Positions 55,870 through 64,000 of a stretch of DNA of 64,000 bases are shown here, one piece after another. Each line of letters starts with the position of its first letter. Positions within the stretch are counted from its first letter, which is position 1. The translations under genes and the position numbers were made by a program. Location: assembly GCF_002290085.1 (NCBI RefSeq), contig NZ_CP023173.1, positions 274,501 through 338,500 on the forward strand, given 5' to 3'. The notes beneath the pieces are model-generated. The model was not told the DNA's origin, made no database searches, and saw nothing but the letters and a program-made list of their open reading frames with translations. Source of the DNA: Mesoplasma chauliocola. GTDB taxonomy: Bacteria > Bacillota_I > Bacilli_A > Mycoplasmatales > Mycoplasmataceae.

Positions 55870-57241
55870 TAGAGAAAGAAAATTTAGTGATTTTGGATTC
55901 AAAAAATATATTAATGATACGTTAGCAGAAATTAATTTTGAAGCACCAACAAAAATTCAAACTGAAATAATACCATTAATAAAAAAACATCAAAACGTTA
56001 TTGCACTCTCACATACTGGAACTGGTAAAACACATGCATTTTTACTTCCAATTTTAAATAACTTAAAATTTGATCAAGATAAACAACAAGTTCAAGCATT
56101 AATTATTGCTCCAACTAGAGAATTAGCTAAGCAAATTTATGATAATGTTCGCCCATTTACTAAAAATCAGGCACAACTAAAAGTTGATTTATTTATTGGT
56201 GGAGAAGATATTAATAAGCAAATAGAATCTTTAAGTAAAAGACAGCCAACAATTGCAGTAGGAACTCCTACAAGAATTAAAGAACTATATGAACAAAATT
56301 ATTTAAAAGCAACCACTGCTAATTATATTATTATTGATGAGTGTGACATGATTTTTGATTTAGGTTTTATTGAAGATGTTGACTTTGTAGTTTCAAAGGC
56401 AAAATCAAATGTTAACTTATCAATGTTCAGTGCAACTATTCCTGAACAATTAAGACCTTTTGTAACTAAATATGCAAGAAATGCTCATTTTATTGATGTA
56501 ACAGAAAAAAATGTTTCTAATAAAAATATTAAGCATATTTTAATTGACACTAAGAATAAAGAAATTGAACCTGTTTTAACAAATATTTTAAAATCTATAA
56601 ATCCTTATTTATGTTTAATATTTACTAATCATAAGGAAGACATTTCAAAATATGTAAAACTTATAAGAGAAATAACAGGCCAAAGTGTTGGTGAATTACA
56701 TGGTGATTTGCAACCAAGAACTAGAATGAATATGCTTAAAAAAATTAAGAACAATGAATACAAATATGTTGTAGCAACAGATGTTGCTGCAAGAGGTGTT
56801 GATATTATTGGAATCACTCATGTTATTTCAATTGATTTACCTGTTGATCTTTCATATTACATTCATAGAAGTGGAAGAACCGGAAGAAGTAAATTAACTG
56901 GTGAAAGTTATGTTCTATTTAATATAAAAAATCAAGAAAAAATTGAAGCTCTTCAAAAAATAGGTATTGAGTTTGCTCATTTCAAATTGGACAACAATCA
57001 ATTAACTGAGATAAAAACTAAAAACAAGAAAAAAGCTAAGCACTATGAAGATTTAGATACTGATTCAAAAAAAGTTATTGCTAAGTATAGCAATCAAAAA
57101 GTTAAACCTGGTTACAAGAAAAAAAGAAAAAGAGAACTTGATGAAATAACTAGAAAAAAACGTCGTGAACATATTAAAAAAAGTATTGATAAAATCAAGA
57201 AAGAAAAATACAAAAAACGTCGTGAAGAATTATTTGATTAA
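55859..57241 (+). CDS. DEAD-box RNA helicase
   Basis: ATP-dependent RNA helicase, 460 residues. Motifs in order: Q motif FEAPTKIQTEIIP, I SHTGTGKT, Ia PTRELA, II DECD (Cys in place of the Ala of DEAD), III SAT, V ATDVAARGVDI and VI HRSGRTGR. A basic C-terminal tail of about 75 residues, Lys/Arg-rich, probably adds RNA affinity. CshB-like by its short form and tail, though this is a guess. Last gene of the dnaG-rpoD-trmK-nif3 chain, followed by a terminator. Confidence 0.93.
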   Translation: MSNNRERKFSDFGFKKYINDTLAEINFEAPTKIQTEIIPLIKKHQNVIALSHTGTGKTHAFLLPILNNLKFDQDKQQVQALIIAPTRELAKQIYDNVRPFTKNQAQLKVDLFIGGEDINKQIESLSKRQPTIAVGTPTRIKELYEQNYLKATTANYIIIDECDMIFDLGFIEDVDFVVSKAKSNVNLSMFSATIPEQLRPFVTKYARNAHFIDVTEKNVSNKNIKHILIDTKNKEIEPVLTNILKSINPYLCLIFTNHKEDISKYVKLIREITGQSVGELHGDLQPRTRMNMLKKIKNNEYKYVVATDVAARGVDIIGITHVISIDLPVDLSYYIHRSGRTGRSKLTGESYVLFNIKNQEKIEALQKIGIEFAHFKLDNNQLTEIKTKNKKKAKHYEDLDTDSKKVIAKYSNQKVKPGYKKKRKRELDEITRKKRREHIKKSIDKIKKEKYKKRREELFD

Positions 57242-57246
57242 TATTT

Positions 57247-57278
57247 AAAAAAAGTGGTAATTCCACTTTTTATTTTAT
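57247..57278 (+). terminator. Terminator of the dnaG-rpoD-helicase unit
   Basis: AAAAAGTGG-TAATT-CCACTTTTT hairpin with trailing T's. Confidence 0.85.
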
Positions 57279-57331
57279 TTATTTTTAGTATTATTAATAT
57301 TAGATTTAAAAGCTTATAAAGGAAAGTAGAA

Positions 57332-58873
57332 ATGGTTAAGAAAAAGAGAATAAAAGTTTATTCGTCAAATGGTAAAAAAACATTACTACTTTCGCAAGAC
57401 GAAATTAATACTATTAAAGAAAATGACAACTTTGAAAAGATATATGAATCAGAATTAAGTAAAGGAAAAAAAGCCTACGAGATTAGAAACTATTATTCAC
57501 AGGCTTTTTGAAAAGATTTATTATATGTTTTAATAGGAGCATTTTTATCAACAATTGCAATGGATTATTTCATTTCAATAACTGGTGCTGCAGGGTTATT
57601 CCCTGGTGGGCTAGGGGCTATTGCACGTTTTTTTTCAATTATTGGTGCATCTAAAATTAATTTTTCTGCAAGTACATTTTATTTTATAATTTACTTCATT
57701 ATGAATTTACCATTAGCTGTTTTTGGTTTTAAAAAATTAGGTTGAAAATTTTCAACATTAACTGTGATATATTCGGTTGTTACTATTTTCTTTGACTTAA
57801 TATTACAAAACGTTCCTTATATAAGTCCTAATGATTTAAGTTTATTGATTGATTATAATTTAATTAGTACAATGCCTGGAGCTTGAGGAGCAATTGTTTG
57901 AATTTTTGTTTTTGCTATTTTTGGTGGAATTGTTAATGGTTTTAGTTACTCAATTATTTACAAAGCTAATGCTTCAACTGGTGGAAGTGATTGAATAACA
58001 TATTATTATTCAAAAAAACTTAACAAAGATATAGGTTCAATTAATATTAAAATTAATATTGCAATATTATTTATTGTTATTTGTTTAAATACTGTTATTT
58101 TAAATGTTGAGCATATCGATCAAACAATTAAACTAAGTGTTCTTTATAATGAATATGATAATTTAAATGATTTAATGAATTCAAGTTTTGGAAAAACTAT
58201 TGATCAAATGGTCAATGGAGATCAAACAACAGGCTACTTTAAAAATTTATGAGAGCTATTACAACATAATAAAAATTGAACTGAAGAATGATTCAATGTT
58301 TCAAAATACATTGCTTCGTCAAATGATTTTGATAGTGCTTATACTTCATCTATGGTTTTAGCAATGAAATTTAAATGAATTATAGGTCCTAGTTTATTTG
58401 CTTCATTAATATTAATTATTATTCAAGGGATAACTGTTAATAGACTATATCCAAAGAATAAAATAATGAACTTATTCATATCAACAACTAAAATACCTGA
58501 AATTCAACAATACTTATTTAGTGTTGGATATACAAACAATATTTTTATTTGAAGAACAGTTACTTCAAAGAAAAATGCTTGAAGTGATCAAGAACAAGAT
58601 TTAATTTTAATTTCGATGCCAATGATTTATTACAAAAAAATTGAAGAGCATATTATGAAAATTGATGAAGAAATGATTATAAACATTATTGGAAGTAAAA
58701 AAGTTAAAGGAAGTAACTTTAGCTTTGCATTTGATACAGAATTGCGTGATAAAGCACTTAGCGAAGAATTCTTAAATAATGCTAGATTAATGAAAAAAAT
58801 TGAGAGCAATGCAATCATTAAGACATATAAAAAAATGAAAAAAAATAGTGAATATGTACAAAATGGGGTATAA
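57332..58873 (+). CDS. YitT family membrane protein
   Basis: A 513-residue integral membrane protein of the YitT (DUF161/DUF2179) family. After a charged 60-residue N-terminus come membrane segments with the family's GGLGAIARFFS and NASTGGSDWITYY motifs, an extracellular insert of about 90 residues (nt 58100-58370), a further helix, and a soluble C-terminal DUF2179-like domain from about residue 390. Function is unknown in all bacteria. The insert is longer than in the roughly 290-residue Bacillus homologues. Single-gene unit with an AAAGGAAAG ribosome-binding site. Confidence 0.85.
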
Positions 58874-58898
58874 TCTTAAATAGATTATACTTTTATTA
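58867..58898 (+). terminator. Terminator overlapping the yitT-family stop codon
   Basis: GTATAATC-TTAAATA-GATTATAC hairpin followed by TTTTATT; the TAA stop at 58871-58873 lies in the left arm. Confidence 0.7.
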
Positions 58899-58923
58899 TT
58901 TAAAGTATACTTTTTTTAAAAAG

Positions 58924-58935
58924 AGGAGGACTCCT
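58924..58935 (+). promoter_or_regulatory. Palindromic ribosome-binding site of secDF
   Basis: AGGAGGACTCCT contains a strong ribosome-binding site (AGGAGG) 8 bases before the ATG and is self-complementary (AGGA/TCCT), so it might fold on itself or pair between mRNAs. Confidence 0.35.
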
Positions 58936-58937
58936 AA

Positions 58938-61900
58938 ATGAATAAGAAAAAAATATCATTTAAAAAGATTTCACAAGTTTTTTGTTTGATTTTAATAATA
59001 TCTTCTTTAGTAATTTCAATTGTGTTCTCTTCAATTAGCATAACTAATAATACTAACTTAAATACACGTTATTCAGGAGGATATGAAGCTTTAGTTGAAG
59101 TTTATGATCAAAAGCAAAACTCAACAAATGAAAATAGCTTAAATCCAAATGGGGATGCTTATGCTGCTGCAGAATCTCTTCAAAATAAATTATCACCATT
59201 TTCTGATAATACTGTTGATGTTAAAGTTGTAGGTAAACATAGAGTTTCTGTGAGAGCAACTAAAGAACAATATCAAAATAATCCAACTTTATTTATTAAT
59301 GCAATTGAACAAGACGGTGGTTTATTAGCTTTAACAAAAGACTCAAAAGGTAATTATGATGACATTTTGTTTAATGATGAAACAATGAATACTGTGACTG
59401 GAAGTAATGTTTATACAGACAATAAAATTTCAAATAAAATAGCAATTTCAGACATCTTTGGTTCAGTAAAATATACACCTGATAGATCTGAAAGTAATTC
59501 AGGTGCTCAAAACTCTCCATTTTTAACTTTTGAAGAAGGAGCAAATGGTACTTATTTACAAAAATTAACAGCTTCTTCAACTTCAACTGAGGGAACAACT
59601 ACAACCCCTTCTTTAACACTTATTTCATCTTTTGAAACAGTTTTAAATAATATTAGAGAATACTTTTTACAAACTCCTAATCAAAACGAAATTGATTCAT
59701 ATATAGAAGCATACTATGATGGTATTATTACTCCAATTATCCAAGTATATACAAGTAGTTCTACAGATTCTAGCACACGAGCTGTAATAGATGACTTCTT
59801 TACTTTCTCTTATAGAAGACAAAGTGGAGAAATGGCTACTACTTCATTAATTTCAGGTGATATTTATCCATGATGAAGTGAAAATCAAACAACATTTAAA
59901 TTGCAAAATTTAAATAGAACAATTGCAATTGAAAATTTAAAAGCTTTATTTTATGGTCAATACCGTCAACAAACATATAGTGATTTTAATTCTACAGATA
60001 ATTATCAATATCTATTTACAAACAATGTTAATAAATATGTTATTGATCCAAACGCAACAACAAATGACTTTTTAGCATCTGGTGAAGGCATTACTGAACC
60101 TGGTAAATATTCAGGGGATTTTAAATTTTCATCATCTGTAAGCAATCAACCACAAGGTTTGGGAATTGATGGTGTCGCTAAGATATTAAATAAATTAATT
60201 CTAAATGATGTTTTATTTAATGTACCTAGTACTTCAACTTCAACATTTAACATTTATTTAAATGAAGATATATTCAATAGAAACTTTATTATGATAAATG
60301 ATACTGTTACTCAAACAGGAGTTCCCACACCATCAGAAACATATAGCTCAAGAGCAACATTTGTACCTAGTGCTATTTATAATGGAAATACAAATGAATT
60401 AAGAGTAAAAATGAGATCTGCAACAATTGCAAGAACAATTGAAGCATCTATTTCTCAAACAACTCAAGGTTTTACTTTTAAAGTCGTTAATATAAAAGAA
60501 TTTGATCCAGAAATAACACTGTATATGTTATTAGCATCAATAATATTCTTATTAATCTTGGCAATAATAACAATGATATTCTTGTTATTTGCGTATAAAC
60601 TATTGGGTCTATATACTTTAATTATTGCTGTAACATCAACATTTATAGTATTCTTTGCTCCAACAATATTTGGTATAGCAATCGGAATAGAAATTTACAC
60701 TCTTATTTTTGTAATGATAGGTCTGGTTTTAGAATCATGTATTCTTACAATTGAAGCGTTTAAAAAACACTTAAATAAAGAAAAAAGATCAATTTCAGAA
60801 TCAATGAAATTATCAAACAGAGAAAACTTCACTATTATTGTTGATTCATTCATTTTATTATTAATTCCAAATTTAATTTTATTCTGAGTAGGGTCTGGTT
60901 CACTTAAAAACTTTGCAACTGTTGCAACTGTTGCAACAGCGATTATTCTTGTTTTAGTTGTTGTTATATTTAGATTATTGATTTGATTAACAATTAAATT
61001 AGATATATTTAGAAAATTCCCTTTATTATTACCAGTTGATACAAAAGATATTAATTCAGGTGTAGCTATATTAGAAAAAGTTAAATTATCTAAATTAGAA
61101 TATCATTTAATTGTTTTAACTAATAAAGAAAAAGTTAGTTCAAAAGAATTACTAAAAATTAAAAAAATAAGTGATTCAATTGATAAATTAAAAGCTAAAA
61201 TTGAAAACAAAGAAAAAGAATATGAAATCAAGTTAATTAATAAGAACAAAGATAAAAACAATAAATTAGATCAAAAAATTCAAAAACTTGAAAAAAAATC
61301 AAATAAAAAAGTTCGTTGATATAAAAGAGATTGAATTAATTTCTTAAAAGTAAATAAAGAAGTTAATTTAGCTATCTCATCAAAACAAGAATCTTCAGTT
61401 GTTGAAGAAGCAAAAAATAAACGTAATCAAAATTGAATTTTTAATATTAACAGAATTCTAATTATTGTTTTATTAGTGTTTTCAGTAATTGGTGGAGTAG
61501 TTGCTGCAACAGTTGGTCCTAATTATTCAAATTCATTTGGTAAGGATAATACATATATAGTTTATGGAACTTATTTAAATGATTTTGCAGGTAATAATTT
61601 AGATAATGTTAAAACAAAAATTGAAGAGGGATCATCTGAAAACATTTCAAATGAATTCAATAATTTAATTGACTCAATTGAAAATCCTACAAATGATCCA
61701 AGTGATGATGCTTATTCTGCAGAATTAGGTGGAAGAACCGTACAGTTTATTTTTGATAATAATTTAACAAGCTTATTCTATTCTGGTTATAATTCATCAA
61801 GTAATTTAAATTCTATTGAATGAGGAACAAATTATGGTGCAAACCTTGAAAATAATGCTGAAATAGATGGTAAGCCATATGTTCAAATAGAACTTTCAAA

Positions 61901-62963
61901 TAAAACACACTTTGGAAGAACAAGAACTTTACTATATTCAATATTTAGAGGAAGTACTATTTTACCTGGTGAAAATAATTTAACAAATGAGTCAAGAGGT
62001 ATTCTTGGAATGTTCCAAATACCATTTACAGCATATGGACAAATTCTTCAAATATGTATTGCATTTGGAATCTTATTATTGATCTTAATTGTTTATATAT
62101 TAATTAGATACAAATGAACTTATTATGTAGCTTTAGCATTAGCAATAGTTGTTGTTATAGCTATTACAACTTCATTAATTATTATGTTTAGAGTTCCAAT
62201 TAGTTCAGAAATACTAGTTACTATGGTTTCAATCGTAGCATTTACAATAATGTCAGCAATATTCATTTTAGGTAAAACAAAGCAAATGATATCAGCAAAA
62301 ACTAAAAATGAATTAAGATTTGAATTTAACAAAGAAGCTGATGCTCAAACAGTTATTAAACACAAAGTATTAAAAGCTGTTGGTAATAAAAAAGCATTAA
62401 ATAAAAAATACAAAGATAAAATTAGAAAATTAAAAGTTAGAATTATTGATTTAAAACTTGCTAAAAAATCTAGATTTTATTATTGAGATGCATTTAAAGC
62501 TTTCTTTAAATCAAATAGAGTTGTTGAAATAACAGAATTAAAAAAAGAAATTAAAGAATTAAGAAAAACTAGAAAATTGGAACTAAAACCATTAAAACAA
62601 GAAATTAAATCTGTTAAAAAAGCAGGAAAAAAAGAAATTAATTCAATCTTAAGTGAAAATAAATTTGTTAAACAATTATTTATGAACTCTTTAAAATTTG
62701 GATTAAACAGATTAATGTATATATCTGGATTCTATTTAATATTTGGATTAATTTTAGCTGTTACTATTCCATCAATTGTTGGTGTAGGTATTGCATTATT
62801 AATTGGTGTAGTTGTTGCTGATATTGTTTTATTAACAATGTCACTTCCATTATTAATATGATTAGAAAAAAGAAGAATTGTTTTAAATTATGGTAGACAA
62901 GAATTTATTTTACAAACTAGTGTTTCTCATGAAGAACAAATTGTTAAAGACATTAATGATTAA
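58938..62963 (+). CDS. secDF: Fused protein translocase SecDF, mollicute variant
   Basis: One 1341-residue chain with twelve predicted helices in the 1+3+2 / 1+3+2 pattern of SecD plus SecF, which uses the ion gradient to help Sec export. SecD half: helix at about 14-38, outer domain to 520, helices to 690 including GLVLESCILTIEA (canonical GMAVDANVLIFER) and GSGSLKNFA. SecF half: helix near 835, outer domain, helices 1033-1110 and 1255-1308. Two long Lys/Glu-rich cytoplasmic inserts (about 705-830 and 1115-1250) are not in ordinary SecDF. The proton-path Asp is Glu in the SecD half and missing in the SecF half. Confidence 0.88.
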
Positions 62964-62984
62964 TAAAAAGGAGCAAATCTTAAA

Positions 62985-63497
62985 ATGGATTTAAAAAAAT
63001 ATATTTTAAATGTAAAAGACTTTCCAATTAAAGGCGTAGACTTTAAAGATGTTACACCATTATTAAATGATGCAGATGCATTTGCTTATGTAATTGATCA
63101 AATGGCTGAATTTGTTAAAGAATGTGGAGCTAATGTTATTGTTGCTCCAGAAGCTAGAGGGTTCTTATTTGCAAGTGCTGTTGCTTACAAATCAAATTCA
63201 AGATTTGTTTTAGTAAGAAAACCAGGTAAATTACCTCGTGAAGTTCTTGATATTGAATACAGCTTAGAATATGGTACAAATCATCAACAAATGCACAAGG
63301 GTGATATTAGACCTGGTGATAAAGTTGTTATTATTGATGATGTATTAGCAACAGGTGGAACAATTGAAGCAATTGTTAAATTAATTGAAATGCAAGATGG
63401 TAAAGTTGAAGGTGTATCATTTTTAATTGATTTACCTTTCTTACATAAAGACGATTTATTAAGTGAATATAAAGTTCAAAAACTTATTAAATATTAA
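62985..63497 (+). CDS. apt: Adenine phosphoribosyltransferase
   Basis: Salvages adenine to AMP with PRPP; essential in organisms without purine synthesis. The 170-residue product has the hood region RKPGKLP, the PRPP-binding VVIIDDVLATGGT and the early VAPEARGFLF motif. Length equals the family norm. It lies 21 bases after secDF with an AAAAAGGAG ribosome-binding site, so it may be cotranscribed. Confidence 0.96.
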   Translation: MDLKKYILNVKDFPIKGVDFKDVTPLLNDADAFAYVIDQMAEFVKECGANVIVAPEARGFLFASAVAYKSNSRFVLVRKPGKLPREVLDIEYSLEYGTNHQQMHKGDIRPGDKVVIIDDVLATGGTIEAIVKLIEMQDGKVEGVSFLIDLPFLHKDDLLSEYKVQKLIKY

Positions 63498-63504
63498 TAT
63501 TGAA

Positions 63505-63537
63505 AAGCATCTATAACTAAAGTAGATGTTTTTTTAT
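63505..63537 (+). terminator. Terminator after apt
   Basis: GCATCTA-TAACTAAAG-TAGATGT hairpin (outer G-T pair) with seven T's. Confidence 0.8.
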
Positions 63538-63553
63538 ACAAAATGAGGTATTT

Positions 63554-64000
63554 ATGAAAAATATACAAAGATGTGATTGATCAAAAAATGAAGTTTTAAA
63601 TAAATATCATGATAATGAATGATGTCAAATAAATCACAATGATAATTTCATATTTGAAATGCTAATTCTAGAGAATATGCAGGCTGGTTTAAATTGATTA
63701 ACTATCTTATTGAAAAGAGAACACTATCGTAAAGCACTTGATAATTTTAATTATCAAAAAATTGCAAAATATAATGAAAATAAATTTAATGAATTATTAG
63801 AAAATGAATGCTTAATTCGAAATAAATTAAAAATAAAAGCAATTATAAATAATGCTCAAAAATTTATTGAAATACAAAATGAATTTGGAAGTTTTAATTC
63901 ATATATATGAAGTTTTGTTAATAATGAACAAGTACAAAATAAATGAATCACAATAAGTGAAATCCCAGCTCAAACAGAACTATCAGTTATTATATCTAAT
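63554..64000 (+). CDS. tag: DNA-3-methyladenine glycosylase I, 5' part (3' end outside window)
   Basis: Base-excision repair enzyme that removes 3-methyladenine. The visible 149 residues start with IQRCDWS (the N-terminal zinc Cys), then YHDNEW, FEMLILENMQAGLNWLTILLKRE and RNKLKIKAIINNAQ, all diagnostic of the TagI family (usually about 190 residues). Four or more TGA-Trp codons. GAGG precedes the start. The frame is open at the window edge. Confidence 0.93.

Overview
The window is AT-rich DNA from a mollicute. In almost every gene TGA must be read as tryptophan (genetic code 4); read with code 11, SMC, MetK, PepO, the sigma factor, SecDF and others break into fragments at TGA codons that fall where their families carry Trp. 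Gene content fits the Spiroplasma/Entomoplasma/mycoides-type branch (Mesoplasma-like). This placement is an inference from gene content; no 16S rRNA gene is present. I see no tRNA or rRNA genes, CRISPR array, insertion sequence, prophage or replication origin.

Layout. 1-8.5 kb: 3' part of smc, the phosphate transport operon pstS-pstCA(fused)-pstB-phoU, then ftsY-ylxM-ymdB. 8.6-12.3 kb: metK, a small membrane protein and an ATPase/permease ABC pair. 12.4-17.3 kb: a cytosolic M13 peptidase (pepO), trmFO/rlmFO, ung and a YhaM-like nuclease. 17.4-22.7 kb, minus strand: a tight operon of two large lipoproteins followed by a HIT protein, resembling the P80/P60/HinT group of Mycoplasma hominis. 22.9-25.2 kb: sufS-sufU and 5-formyl-THF cyclo-ligase. 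25.2-27.6 kb: an accessory island with a decayed ClbS/DfsB-family gene, a MerR regulator and an aldo/keto reductase; the last two have near-identical MerR-type promoters with 19-bp spacers. 27.7-31.8 kb: pgi, dUTPase, an SpoU-type methyltransferase and gapN.

31.9-44.8 kb: a large lipoprotein followed by two tandem, paralogous FtsX-type permeases of about 1,710 residues, with no ATPase beside them. 45-47.4 kb: a DJ-1/PfpI protein and a peptidase-C39 ABC exporter whose protease site is intact but whose ATPase domain has lost Walker A, signature and Walker B. 47.4-57.2 kb: housekeeping block ybeY-era-recO, glyS, dnaG-rpoD-trmK-nif3-DEAD helicase, with many stop/start overlaps. 57.3-64 kb: YitT-like membrane protein, a fused variant SecDF, apt, and the 5' part of a 3-methyladenine glycosylase gene.

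Worth most attention: the C39 exporter with a dead ATPase domain and a start codon inside a terminator, the ATPase-less giant permease pair, a roughly 55-residue insertion inside sigma region 4, and the MerR/aldo-keto reductase regulon beside a broken ClbS-like gene. Genes are compact, often overlapping by 1-23 nt, and most transcription units end in a short hairpin with a T-tract.
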